DNA of 52,356 nucleotides from RCIO01 sp035555795 (GCA_035555795.1 DATMGE010000023.1:1-52356); one strand, 5' to 3'; shown: positions 17,052 to 25,298, counted from the first letter of the stretch. Notes: generated from the letters alone by a model not told the origin. Program-made: numbers and translations.

Positions 17052-17369
17052 TCATGCGCTGGTCAGGCGCAGGTCGATCATTCCGGCCACGATCAGACCA
17101 ACGCTGACGAGCCTGCCCGCCGTCGCCGCCTCTCCCAGCATGAAGATGCCAACCACGAAGGCGCCGACGGCGCCGATGCCGGTCCAGATCGCATAGGCGG
17201 TGCCGAGCGGCAGGCTGCGCATCGCAAGCGCCAGCAGCCAGACGCTGCCCGCCATGGCCACCAGCGTGACCACTGCCGGACCAGGCCGCGTGAAGCCGAG
17301 CGAGAACTTCATCGCCGTCGCCCATACGATTTCAAGCGCGCCTGCGGCCGCCAGATAGATCCACGCCAT
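17052..17369 (-). CDS. sugE: SMR-family exporter, SugE/Gdx-like
   Basis: A 105-residue, four-helix inner-membrane exporter. The N-terminus, MAWIYLAAAGALEIVWATAMK, holds the essential membrane Glu (residue 13). The motif SLPLGTAYAIWTGIGAVGAF is the SMR signature; its GTAYA-W and the GLEIVWA-like first helix place it in the SugE/Gdx branch rather than EmrE. Members of that branch export guanidinium or quaternary ammonium ions as antiparallel dimers. I searched the upstream 100 bases for a guanidine riboswitch fold and saw none. It sits just upstream of the ilv leader promoter on the same strand, with its stop 14 bases before the -35 element, so read-through into the leader is possible. Confidence 0.88.
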   Translation of the reverse strand: MAWIYLAAAGALEIVWATAMKFSLGFTRPGPAVVTLVAMAGSVWLLALAMRSLPLGTAYAIWTGIGAVGAFVVGIFMLGEAATAGRLVSVGLIVAGMIDLRLTSA

Positions 17370-17476
17370 GCCCGATCTCCTTTTCGCCTGCGATTTAATG
17401 CAATCTCAACCAACCCGCCACACGCGAGTTTAACATGTGCCCGCTAGCTGTAGCGGCAAAGCAGGAAGTCTATCCG

Positions 17477-19288
17477 ATGTATGTCGAGCGGGAAGGCGGC
17501 CGTCTGGAGGCCACCAGCCAGGAACGCCGGGACCCGGCCCAACAGGATGCCCGCATCCTCGGCCATGTGGTGCATTGCGACGGCGCGCGCGCCACCATTG
17601 CAGCCTTCGTCAACGGGGGCGACGGCGCGGCGGAACACTGGACCGTCGGCCGCATGATCTCCATCAATCTCAACGAGGCGCGGACCGTGGGCCTCGTCTA
17701 TGCCGTCGACACGGCCGGCCACCAATGGGAGCCCGATGCCCGCAACCCGATCGAGGTGCATGTCGAGCTGATCGGCGAGGTTCGCGACATCGACGGCAAG
17801 CCGGTCTTCGACCGCGGCATCACGATCTATCCCTGCGTCGGCGCGATCACCCACCGCATCAGGGCGCGCGACCTGCAAGCCGTGTTCGATCTCGGCGGCC
17901 GGCCCTCGGTCCAGATCGGCCATCTGTCGCAGGATGAGAAGATCGAGGCCCGCATCTCGGTTCGCGACACGCTGCAACGGCATTTCGCCTTCGTGGGAAC
18001 GACCGGCGTTGGCAAGTCCACCGCCGTCTCGCTACTGCTGCGCAAGGCGGTGGCAGCGCGGCCGGGCCTTCGCGTGCTCATCCTCGACCCGCATAATGAA
18101 TTCGCCGGCACCTTTCCCGGCCAGGTGGAACGCATCGACGTCCACTCGCTCGACCTGCCCTTCTGGATCTTCCGACTGGAGGAGCTGGTCGAGGTGTTCT
18201 ATCGCGGTCGCGAACCTGTCGCGGAAGAGCTCGAGCTTCTTCGCGACCTGATCCCCACCGCGCGCCAGATGATGCGCGGCGGCGGCCAGCCGCAGATCCG
18301 CCGCAGCAACGACGCCGGCGGCATCACCGCCGACACGCCCATTCCCTATCGCATGCAGGATGTCATCCGCCTGATCGACGACAGGATGGGACAGCTCGAC
18401 GCCAAGCATGAGCGGCCATTCCTGCGCATGCTGCGCGCGCGCATCGATTCCGCCCTCAACGACCCGCGCTACCGCTTCATGTTCCAGTCGCGGGTGGTGG
18501 AGGACACGCTACACCAGACCATCGGCCGCATCTTCCGCATTCCGCATGAAGGCCGGCCCATCACCTGTTTCGAAATGGCCGGCATGCCCGGCGAGGTGGT
18601 CAACTCGGTCTGCTCCGTGCTTGCCCGGCTGGCCTTCGACCTCGCGGTCTGGAGCGAAGGCAAGTTCGAGCTGCTGATGCTGTGCGAGGAAGCGCACCGC
18701 TATCTTCCGGCCGACGCACGTCTGGGCTTCGCGCCGACCCGCCATGCACTGGCCCGCATCGCCAAGGAAGGCCGCAAATATGGCTGCTATCTTGGCGTCG
18801 TGACGCAAAGGCCGGGCGAGCTGGACCCGACGATCCTGTCGCAATGTTCCACCGTTTTCGCAATGCGCCTCGCCAACGAAGTGGACCAGGACATCATCCG
18901 CTCGGCCATCGCCGACTCCTCCGCCTCGTCGCTCTCCTTCCTGTCGTCCATGGGGCAGCGCGAGGCGATCGCCTTCGGCGATGGGGTCGCCGCCACGATG
19001 CGCCTGAAGTTCGAACGTCTTTCGCCCTCCTTCATCCCGGGCGCGCTGCGAAAGGAGCCCGTCGGGGAGCAAGACGGTGCGGACGAGTCCGACCTGATGC
19101 AGATGGTGCGCAAGCTGCGCAACCTTCCGCGAGAGGCGGAGCCCGTCGATCCGTTCATGGCCGAGCCGTTGGCGGCGCCGCGTCCGGCAGACCCGCTCTA
19201 CCAGCGCCCCTCGGTCGCGCCGCAGCCGGAGCCGAACCCCTATGGCCGGCGCGCCTATGACAATGCGCCGGGCCTCTTCAGGCGCTGA
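17477..19288 (+). CDS. HerA-like ATPase (DUF87 domain)
   Basis: A 603-residue protein. I chose the ATG at 17477, which follows an AGGAAG site (17463-17468) by 8 bases. The N-terminal about 150 residues are beta-rich and resemble the HAS-barrel that precedes the ATPase core in HerA proteins. Walker A is FVGTTGVGKST (about residues 172-182) and an early LILDPHNEF acidic motif follows. Walker B is MLCEEAHRYL, and a GRKYGCYLGVVTQRPGELDP stretch holds the arginine-finger/sensor region, all typical of HerA/FtsK-type hexameric motors. No NurA nuclease or Mre11/Rad50 lies nearby, unlike archaeal HerA operons. Such orphan bacterial HerA-like proteins have unclear DNA-processing or defence roles. The C-terminal 60 residues are Pro/Arg-rich and low complexity. 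Confidence 0.88.
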   Translation: MYVEREGGRLEATSQERRDPAQQDARILGHVVHCDGARATIAAFVNGGDGAAEHWTVGRMISINLNEARTVGLVYAVDTAGHQWEPDARNPIEVHVELIGEVRDIDGKPVFDRGITIYPCVGAITHRIRARDLQAVFDLGGRPSVQIGHLSQDEKIEARISVRDTLQRHFAFVGTTGVGKSTAVSLLLRKAVAARPGLRVLILDPHNEFAGTFPGQVERIDVHSLDLPFWIFRLEELVEVFYRGREPVAEELELLRDLIPTARQMMRGGGQPQIRRSNDAGGITADTPIPYRMQDVIRLIDDRMGQLDAKHERPFLRMLRARIDSALNDPRYRFMFQSRVVEDTLHQTIGRIFRIPHEGRPITCFEMAGMPGEVVNSVCSVLARLAFDLAVWSEGKFELLMLCEEAHRYLPADARLGFAPTRHALARIAKEGRKYGCYLGVVTQRPGELDPTILSQCSTVFAMRLANEVDQDIIRSAIADSSASSLSFLSSMGQREAIAFGDGVAATMRLKFERLSPSFIPGALRKEPVGEQDGADESDLMQMVRKLRNLPREAEPVDPFMAEPLAAPRPADPLYQRPSVAPQPEPNPYGRRAYDNAPGLFRR

Positions 19289-19392
19289 GGCGGACACAGG
19301 CATTTTCTGCTTTCCGGCCGTCCGAGACGTTTGCTTTGTCGGCGCGGAATCCTATTCTCCGGCGAATCGGGACAGCTGGGAACGCGGTGAAC

Positions 19393-19998
19393 ATGGGCGG
19401 AGAGCATCCGGGCAGCGCTCATCGGGGTGGTGCGCCGATCCGCAAGGCGCGATCCTGGCTCTGGCGCGCGCCGGCGATGCTGCTTGCGCTCGCGGCGGCC
19501 GCCGCTGCCGCCTGGCTCGCCGCCCAGCGCTCGGGCGTCCTCTCGGGAACGGCTGAAGCCTGGACCTATGGTTCCGGATGGTGGCCGGCGAGCGCCGCGA
19601 TCGTCGCCCTCGTCACCGGCACGGCCTGCTACGGCCTCATTGCGCTCGTCATGCTGGCGGGCGGCTGGCAGACGATGATCCAGCCGAACTGGCGGGCGGA
19701 TGCGGCATGCGCGGCGATCGCGCTCGGCCCCCTCCTCGTCGGCGCCTTCTTCGCCCTCATCGGCATCGCCGTCGCACCGGCCTCCGCCTCGCCCTTTGCA
19801 TGGGTGCTCGTCGCCGTGCTTCTCGCCGCCGGCTGGCGCTGGCGGCGCATGCTCGGCCGTCTCGCCGAGCGGCTGCTCCTGTCGCTGTTCCTTTGGCTGG
19901 CGCTGCTGGTGCTGCCGACCTTCTTCCGCGATCCGGTCAACCAGACGGCGGTGGCCTTCCTGCTCGATCTCTATCGGCGCAGCGGACTTATTACCTGA
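19393..19998 (+). CDS. Hypothetical multipass membrane protein
   Basis: A 201-residue protein starting at the ATG at 19393; a longer start at 19336 is in frame and cannot be excluded. It has about four to five hydrophobic segments (near residues 27-45, 67-92, 105-132, 138-155 and 165-185), Ala/Leu/Trp-rich, with a short charged N-terminus. I do not recognise a family or motif. It lies about 100 bases after the HerA-like gene on the same strand, so the two could share a messenger. A long hairpin follows at 20056-20101. Confidence 0.6.
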   Translation: MGGEHPGSAHRGGAPIRKARSWLWRAPAMLLALAAAAAAAWLAAQRSGVLSGTAEAWTYGSGWWPASAAIVALVTGTACYGLIALVMLAGGWQTMIQPNWRADAACAAIALGPLLVGAFFALIGIAVAPASASPFAWVLVAVLLAAGWRWRRMLGRLAERLLLSLFLWLALLVLPTFFRDPVNQTAVAFLLDLYRRSGLIT

Positions 19999-20055
19999 GC
20001 ATTTCGCAGCCGGACGGGAAACGTCTGGCGTTGCACAAATGCGGCTGAGAAACGG

Positions 20056-20104
20056 GCTGGAGCAGCGGGACGGCGTTCGTCAGAACGTCCGCTGCTCCAG
20101 CTTT
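20056..20104. terminator. Long hairpin between convergent genes
   Basis: A stem of about 16 bp with one bulge (GCTGGAGCAGCGG paired with CCGCTGCTCCAGC, plus GACG/CGTC) encloses a smaller GTTC/GAAC hairpin, and CTTT follows on the plus strand. It ends 8 bases from the stop of the convergent diguanylate cyclase and probably terminates both units. Confidence 0.65.
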
Positions 20105-20111
20105 CAAAGGC

Positions 20112-20933
20112 CTAAGCGCTTTTGCTGACATTTTCCTGATCGGGCACAACGCGATTGCGGCCCAGCCGCTTCGCCTCGTAGAGGTTCTGGTCGGCGCGGC
20201 GATAGAAATCCTCGACCATCTCGGACCCGTCCCAGACGGCCACCCCCACGCTGGTCGTCACCTTCAGATATCCGTCATCCACCGTCAGCGCCTCATTGGA
20301 AACGGCAATGCGTATGCGTTCGGCAAGCTTGAAGAGCTGGTCCTCGCGCATGTTCGGCGCGACCACAGCAAACTCCTCGCCGCCCAGGCGGGCGACGACG
20401 TCGTGATAGCGGGTGATATCCAGCAGGCAGCGGGCCACGACACGCAATACCTCGTCGCCCACATCATGCCCGTAGCGGTCGTTGACACGCTTGAAATGGT
20501 CGAGGTCGAGGATCATCAATCCCAGCGGCTTGCCGATCCGCCGGAACTCGTGGATGTACTCCCGCAGGGCCTCGTCGAAATAGCGGCGGTTCTGCACGCC
20601 GGTCAGCGCATCGGTCAGCGCCGCCTGCTCCAGCGTTTCGGAACGGGCGCTGAGCGTCTCGGCCATGGCCCGCAGCTTGCCACCTTCCGTCACCTGGCCG
20701 CGGATCAGCGGGAAAATCAGGAAAAAGCCGAAAATCACCGATGTGGCGGCGAAGACGCCGGCACCGAAAAGGATTTTCGACAGCCCCTGGACATCGGAAG
20801 CCGCCACATAGAGCCCCGCATCGGTGGTGAGGCCATTGACCAGAGCATAGGCGTAATAGATCAGCACCCCGGCACCCAGGATGAGCGCCATGAACACGAA
20901 AAAGGCCGACTCCGATTTATGAAGGCGCAGCAT
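20112..20933 (-). CDS. Membrane diguanylate cyclase (GGDEF)
   Basis: A 273-residue inner-membrane enzyme that makes cyclic di-GMP from two GTP. I chose the ATG at 20933, which has a GGGGAAAG site and opens MLRLHKSESAFF; an ATG 21 codons upstream gives a less plausible N-terminus. Two hydrophobic segments (about residues 10-34 and 53-78) bracket a short periplasmic loop. A helical linker leads to the GGDEF domain, which has TDALTGVQNRRYFDE, LDLDHFKRVNDRYGHDVGD and the active site GGEEF. RYHD, five residues before it, is an intact I-site (RxxD), so product inhibition is expected. The periplasmic loop is too short to name a ligand. Two dyads lie upstream (20995-21031). Confidence 0.92.
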   Translation of the reverse strand: MLRLHKSESAFFVFMALILGAGVLIYYAYALVNGLTTDAGLYVAASDVQGLSKILFGAGVFAATSVIFGFFLIFPLIRGQVTEGGKLRAMAETLSARSETLEQAALTDALTGVQNRRYFDEALREYIHEFRRIGKPLGLMILDLDHFKRVNDRYGHDVGDEVLRVVARCLLDITRYHDVVARLGGEEFAVVAPNMREDQLFKLAERIRIAVSNEALTVDDGYLKVTTSVGVAVWDGSEMVEDFYRRADQNLYEAKRLGRNRVVPDQENVSKSA

Positions 20934-20994
20934 TCTTTCCCCACCCGGCACTGCCGGAGGGAACTTGACACGATCGGCCTTACGACCGGTTAAC

Positions 20995-21031
20995 ATACAA
21001 TCTTTAATTGTATTTCAGGTGAATCTGAAAT
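20995..21031. promoter_or_regulatory. Two overlapping dyads upstream of the diguanylate cyclase
   Basis: ATACAAT-cttta-ATTGTAT (20995-21013) and ATTTCAG-gtgaat-CTGAAAT (21012-21031) are perfect 7-base inverted repeats that share two bases. They lie about 60-100 bases upstream of the cyclase start and just after the miaA stop, in an AT-rich patch. They could be operators, or a terminator for miaA without a T-run. Confidence 0.4.
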
Positions 21032-21057
21032 AGACGGCAACACGCGGCCGAAACCGC

Positions 21058-21993
21058 TCAGAGGCTGAATTTTTCCGCGATCGGCGCTGTCGATTCAAAG
21101 CGTTGCCAGCCTTTGTCGAACCGGTTGCGCATCCATGTTTCCTGCCTTTTCGCATAGCGGCGCGTCGCCGATATCGTCGCCTCCACGGCCTCGTCCATGC
21201 TCATGGCGCCGTCGAGACCGGCGCCGAGTTCGGGCACGCCGATCGCCTTCATCGCCGGCGATTGCGGGTCGATATCCAATGCACGCAGCGCGTGCACTTC
21301 CTCAAGGGCACCCTGACGGAGCATGGATGCCAGCCGCACCGCGATATTGCGCGACAGTTCCGCGCGCGGCGGGGCAAGCACGAAGCGCTGGGCGGTGGCC
21401 GCATCGACCAATGGCGCGCCTCGTTCCTCCTGCCAGCGCAGGATCGACCGGCCCGACGCTTCCAGAACTTCGAGCGCCCGCACGATCCGCTGCCCGTCCT
21501 GCTGCCGCAGCCTTTCGGCAACCGCCTCATCCCGCTCGCGCAGCACCTTGTGCAGGTGCTGCGCGCCTTCGGCCGCGAGCCTCTGCCGCCAGTAATCGCG
21601 GATCGCCTGCGGGATATCCGGCATTCGCGACAGGCCTCGGGTGAGCGCCTCGAAATAGAGGCCGGTGCCGCCGACAAAGATGAGCGGCCGCGACCGCGCC
21701 GAAGCAATCACCCCCGCGACATCGCGCAGCCACGCCCCGGTGGAATAGAGGGTCGCGGGGTCTACATGGCCATAGAGCACATGCGGTACTTGCGCCTCTT
21801 CCTCCGGCGAAGGCCGAGCGGTCAACACCCGCAACACGCCATAGACCTGCATCGAGTCGGCATTGACGATGGTGCCGCCGGTTGCCGCGGCGATGCGCAG
21901 CGCAAGGCCCGACTTGCCGCTGGCCGTCGGCCCGGCTATCAGGATCGCGCCCTTGAGCGCCCCTCCTCCCGTCTCGCCTGCGGTCTCGCCCAT
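21058..21993 (-). CDS. miaA: tRNA dimethylallyltransferase
   Basis: A 311-residue enzyme that transfers a dimethylallyl group to A37 of tRNAs reading UNN codons. The P-loop is ILIAGPTASGKS (about residues 17-28), followed by the DSMQVYG substrate motif. LIFVGGTGLYFEAL and QRIVRALEV are further conserved segments, and the C-terminus has RRYAKRQETWMRNRF, all typical of MiaA. The start is taken as the ATG at 21993, which shares the sequence CATG with the serB start on the other strand; an ATG at 22014 is possible. Length is normal. Its neighbourhood with serB and ilvBN is known in rhizobia. Confidence 0.95.
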   Translation of the reverse strand: MGETAGETGGGALKGAILIAGPTASGKSGLALRIAAATGGTIVNADSMQVYGVLRVLTARPSPEEEAQVPHVLYGHVDPATLYSTGAWLRDVAGVIASARSRPLIFVGGTGLYFEALTRGLSRMPDIPQAIRDYWRQRLAAEGAQHLHKVLRERDEAVAERLRQQDGQRIVRALEVLEASGRSILRWQEERGAPLVDAATAQRFVLAPPRAELSRNIAVRLASMLRQGALEEVHALRALDIDPQSPAMKAIGVPELGAGLDGAMSMDEAVEATISATRRYAKRQETWMRNRFDKGWQRFESTAPIAEKFSL

Positions 21994-22870
21994 GTCCTTC
22001 GTCGCTACACTCATTTCCAATCCGGCCATGCCGGCCCTCAACCCCGAGCTTGCGCAGCGGGCGGCCAAGGCAATCGGCGCGGCCTCCATACGCTGGCTGG
22101 CGGAAAATGTCGCCTGCGACCTCGAACTGGCAACCGATGCCGGCGCCGAGGAAAAAGTCCGCGCGGCGCTGGCCGGCGCGCCGGTCGACGTGGTCGTCCA
22201 GCCGGCGCAGGGACGCCGCAAAAAACTGCTGGTCGCCGACATGGATTCCACCATGATCGATCAGGAATGTATCGACGAGCTCGCCGATCTGGTCGGATTG
22301 AAGACCGAGGTCGCGGCGATCACCGCGCGGTCCATGAATGGCGAGATCGCATTCGAGCCTGCCCTGCGCGAGCGCGTCGCATTGCTCAAGGGCCTGCCGG
22401 AAAGCGTGATCGAGGAACTGGTCGAGACCCGCCTGACGCTCGCCGCCGGCGGCCGCGAGCTGGTCGCCACCATGAACCGCGACGGTGCTTGGACGGCGCT
22501 CGTCTCCGGCGGCTTCGACGCCTTCACCGGTCGCATCGCCGCCAGGCTGGGCTTTGGCGAGCACCGCGCCAACCGCCTGCTGGTGGAGAACGGAACGCTG
22601 GCGGGCACGGTCGCCGAGCCCATTCTGGGCCGCGAGGCCAAGGCCGTGGCGCTGCGTGACATCGCCACGCGGCTGGGCATCGCGCTCGCCGAAACGATGG
22701 CGGTCGGCGACGGCGCCAACGACCTGGACATGCTGGGTATCGCCGGTTCGGGCGTCGCGCTGCATGCCAAGCCATCGGTCGCCGCCGCCGCGCGCATGCG
22801 CATCGACCATGGCGACCTGACCGCCCTGCTCTACATCCAGGGCTATCGCCGCGAAGATTTCGCGGCGTGA
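21992..22870 (+). CDS. serB: Phosphoserine phosphatase
   Basis: A 292-residue HAD-family enzyme that dephosphorylates phosphoserine in the last step of serine synthesis. The N-terminal domain of about 75 residues resembles a degenerate ACT-like regulatory module. The catalytic motif is VADMDSTMIDQECIDELA (nucleophile D83, acid D85). SGGFDAFTGRIA is motif II, and AVGDGANDLDMLGIAGSGVALHAKP is motif III/IV with the Asp pair. ATG at 21992 fits the family start. It is oriented away from miaA, with the two start codons sharing CATG, so neither gene has a private 5' UTR. A GNAT gene follows with a four-base GTGA overlap. Confidence 0.96.
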   Translation: MSFVATLISNPAMPALNPELAQRAAKAIGAASIRWLAENVACDLELATDAGAEEKVRAALAGAPVDVVVQPAQGRRKKLLVADMDSTMIDQECIDELADLVGLKTEVAAITARSMNGEIAFEPALRERVALLKGLPESVIEELVETRLTLAAGGRELVATMNRDGAWTALVSGGFDAFTGRIAARLGFGEHRANRLLVENGTLAGTVAEPILGREAKAVALRDIATRLGIALAETMAVGDGANDLDMLGIAGSGVALHAKPSVAAAARMRIDHGDLTALLYIQGYRREDFAA

Positions 22871-23436
22871 CGCCCATCGTCACGGAGAGGCTGGTCATCC
22901 GCAACTGGCGCGCGGGCGACCGGCCGCTGTTCCGGCTCATCAATTCCGACCCGTTGGTGATGCGTTTCTTCCCGATACGCCGCACCGCCGACGAAGCGGA
23001 CCGCTTAATGGACGTGCTCGCGGCCAACATCGACCGCGACGGCTTCGGCTTTGCGGCGCTCGAACTGCGCGGCAGCGGCGCCTGCATCGGCTTCTGCGGC
23101 CTCCACCGCACGGATGCCGTCCCCTCGCTCCCGAATGGCGCCGTCGAGATCGGCTGGCGGCTGGCACCTGACCATCAGGGCCACGGCTATGTCACCGAGG
23201 CGGCGGAAGCCTGGCTCGCCCATGGCTTTGAGACCCTCGGACTGCCCGAAATCGTCTCCTTCGCCGTATGGAACAATGAGCGCTCCACGGCGGTGATGCG
23301 CCGCATCGGCATGCATCACGATCCGGCGGCCGACTTCGATCATGCCGCCGTGCCCGACACGCATCCGCATCTGAGGCGGCATGTCCTTTACCGTATCGGC
23401 GCGAAGGAGTGGCGCGAAAAGAAAAGGCGAACATAA
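22867..23436 (+). CDS. GNAT-family N-acetyltransferase, RimJ/RimL type
   Basis: A 189-residue acetyltransferase. The start is the GTG at 22867, overlapping the TGA of serB (GTGA), which implies translational coupling; TERLVIRNWRAGDR begins immediately. The acetyl-CoA fold is recognisable by VEIGWRLAPDHQGHGYVTEA, the conserved Q/RxxGxG/A P-loop region, and the WNNERSTAVMRRIGM beta-bulge motif. It belongs to the RimJ/RimL-like group, whose substrates include ribosomal-protein N-termini and small amines; its own substrate is unknown. The last codons are part of an intrinsic terminator stem (23418-23452). Confidence 0.88.
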   Translation: MTPIVTERLVIRNWRAGDRPLFRLINSDPLVMRFFPIRRTADEADRLMDVLAANIDRDGFGFAALELRGSGACIGFCGLHRTDAVPSLPNGAVEIGWRLAPDHQGHGYVTEAAEAWLAHGFETLGLPEIVSFAVWNNERSTAVMRRIGMHHDPAADFDHAAVPDTHPHLRRHVLYRIGAKEWREKKRRT

Positions 23437-23452
23437 AGTCCGCCTTTTCTTT
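23418..23452. terminator. Bidirectional terminator embedded in the GNAT 3' end
   Basis: A perfect 12-base stem, AAAGAAAAGGCG and CGCCTTTTCTTT, with an 11-base loop that contains the GNAT stop codon. It has an A-tract before and a T-tract after, so it works on both strands: it ends serB-GNAT on the plus strand and the degP operon on the minus strand. The left arm is coding sequence for the C-terminal Lys/Arg-rich residues. Confidence 0.85.
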
Positions 23453-23477
23453 CAATAGCTTATCGCCATCAGCGGAT

Positions 23478-24992
23478 TCAGTTCATCCGCAGGGCCTCGA
23501 AGCGCAGTTCGCCGCCCTTCGACGACAGCATCAGCAGCGCATTCTTGCGCCCCTGGCTGCGCAGCGCGGTGATCCGGTCCAGCACCTGCTTGGGCGAGGT
23601 TACGGATTCCTGGGCGATTTCGGCGATCACATCGCCGGCAGCGATGCCCTTTTCCGCAGCCGCCGAGCCTTCGTCCACCTTGGTGATGACCACGCCGGTC
23701 ACATCCGCGCCAATGTCGAACTGCGAACGCGTCTCGTCATTGAGCGGGGCGATGGTCATGCCGAGCACGCTCGCGGTCGCAACCTCGCCGTCTTCCTGCG
23801 CCGGCGCATCGTCGGTCGTTTCCTCGCTGGCTGTCTCCTCGCCATCCTCGAGCCGACCTAGCGTGACCTTCACCGTCTGGCGCTCACCCTTGCGGATGAT
23901 GATGACATCGACCTCCTTGCCGACCGGTGCCTCGGCGACGATGCGCGGCAGGTCGCGCATGTTGCGGACATCGCGTCCGTCGAAGCTGACCACGACGTCG
24001 CCGGGCTGGATCGTGCCGTCGGCCACCGGGCCACCCTCGATCACCCCCGCGACAAGCGCGCCGGTGGCGCTGTCCATGCCGAGGCTCTCGGCCACCTCGT
24101 CGGTGACGGGCTGGATGCGCACGCCCAGCCAGCCGCGGCGCGTCTCGCCGAATTCGCGCAGCTGCGCGATCACGCCCACGGCGAGCTGCGCGGGAATCGC
24201 GAAGCCAATGCCGATCGATCCGCCCGATGGGGAGATGATGGCCGTGTTGATGCCGATCACCTCGCCATACATGTTGAACAGCGGGCCGCCCGAATTGCCG
24301 CGATTGATCGCCGCATCGGTCTGGATGAAATCGTCATAAGGCCCTGAGTTGATATCGCGATCGCGCGCCGAGACGATGCCGACTGTGACCGTGCCGCCGA
24401 GCCCGAACGGATTGCCGATCGCCATCACCCAGTCGCCGATGCGCATCGCGTCGGAATCGCCGAAGGTCACGGCCGTCAGCTTGCGCGCGCCCGGGTCCAC
24501 CTTGAGCACGGCGATATCGGTCTTCGTATCCTTGCCGAGCAGCTCTGCCTTCAGCTTGGAGCCATCGGAGAAATTGACCTCGATCTCGTCGGCATCGGCA
24601 ATGACATGGTTGTTGGTGATGACAATGCCCTGCTCGGCATCGATCACGAAGCCCGAGCCCAACGACTGCACCCGGCGCGGGCCACCGCCCTCGCCCGGAC
24701 GCTGGTTGAAGAACTCGTCGAAGAAATCCTGGAAGGGCGAGCCCTCGGGCAGTTGCGGCGGGCGCACGCCCGGACCGGGACCGGGGCGCGGCCCGCCGCC
24801 GGTCTGCACATTCTGCGACGTGGATATGTTGACCACCGCGCCCAGAAGGCCCTCCGCCAGATCGGCGACCGAGGCGGGGCCGTTTTGCGTCACCGGCGCC
24901 GGCGTCTGCGCGGCAGCCGGAAGCGGCATCAGCGCGCAGGCAGCCGCAAGCGCGGCGGCGCGCGCGAGCGAAGGAATGGTCGAAGGCATCAT
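23478..24992 (-). CDS. degP: Periplasmic Do-like serine protease/chaperone
   Basis: A 504-residue HtrA/DegP protease. The start at 24992 (or the adjacent ATG at 24989) has a GGAG site; upstream in-frame ATGs lack one. A signal peptide ends near AAAQ (residue 29). The catalytic triad is visible: H129 in ITNNHV, D159 in KTDIAVLKVD and S234 in GNSGGPLFN. Two PDZ domains follow (about residues 295-380 and 420-500), and a Gly/Pro linker lies between the signal peptide and the protease. An acidic Glu/Asp-rich stretch separates the PDZ domains. It degrades or refolds damaged periplasmic proteins. It is last in the hflK-hflC-DUF2065-degP series, 116 bases after DUF2065. Confidence 0.95.
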   Translation of the reverse strand: MMPSTIPSLARAAALAAACALMPLPAAAQTPAPVTQNGPASVADLAEGLLGAVVNISTSQNVQTGGGPRPGPGPGVRPPQLPEGSPFQDFFDEFFNQRPGEGGGPRRVQSLGSGFVIDAEQGIVITNNHVIADADEIEVNFSDGSKLKAELLGKDTKTDIAVLKVDPGARKLTAVTFGDSDAMRIGDWVMAIGNPFGLGGTVTVGIVSARDRDINSGPYDDFIQTDAAINRGNSGGPLFNMYGEVIGINTAIISPSGGSIGIGFAIPAQLAVGVIAQLREFGETRRGWLGVRIQPVTDEVAESLGMDSATGALVAGVIEGGPVADGTIQPGDVVVSFDGRDVRNMRDLPRIVAEAPVGKEVDVIIIRKGERQTVKVTLGRLEDGEETASEETTDDAPAQEDGEVATASVLGMTIAPLNDETRSQFDIGADVTGVVITKVDEGSAAAEKGIAAGDVIAEIAQESVTSPKQVLDRITALRSQGRKNALLMLSSKGGELRFEALRMN

Positions 24993-25108
24993 GGACAAGC
25001 TCCGTCGTGCGGGCTGCACGCTATCGGCATCAGACATGGGAGACGTATTCATTGCAAGAAATACGGCGCGTTTGCGACCTTGCCGGCGCGTTGCGCATAA
25101 ATCCTGCG

Positions 25109-25294
25109 TTACCCGCGCACGAACCAGACGAGAAGTACCCCGAGCGCGATGGCGAAAACGCCGCCGAGACGCATCGCCTGCTCGGGCAGGGAGATGAGTT
25201 CGGCGGCGAGACGTTTCGCCAGGGCCGGCATGCCGCCATAGAAGATACCTTCCAGGACGAGCACCAGCCCCAACGCAGCGATGAAATCGCTCAC
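25109..25294 (-). CDS. DUF2065 small membrane protein
   Basis: A 61-residue protein started at the GTG at 25294, only 4 bases after the hflC stop. Sequence GLVLVLEGIFYGGMPALAKRL and LISLPEQAMRLGGVFAIALG is the DUF2065 signature: two short hydrophobic helices with a polar Glu/Arg turn. The family occurs almost always next to hflKC and degP, so a link with FtsH membrane quality control is likely, but no activity is known. It is tightly spaced with hflC, which implies co-translation. Confidence 0.85.
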   Translation of the reverse strand: MSDFIAALGLVLVLEGIFYGGMPALAKRLAAELISLPEQAMRLGGVFAIALGVLLVWFVRG

Positions 25295-25298
25295 GCGA

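Noticed and set aside
17370..17476. Guanidine riboswitch before the SugE-like gene
   Set aside because: The 107 bases show no paired ACGR loops or other expected conserved core on the minus strand.
21810..21821. The 12-mer AAGGCCGAGCGG occurs at 21810, 32106 and 39893
   Set aside because: It falls in different reading contexts (miaA antisense, DUF4169 Lys-Ala-Glu-Arg codons, uvrD insert) without shared flanks; chance is likely in GC-rich coding DNA.
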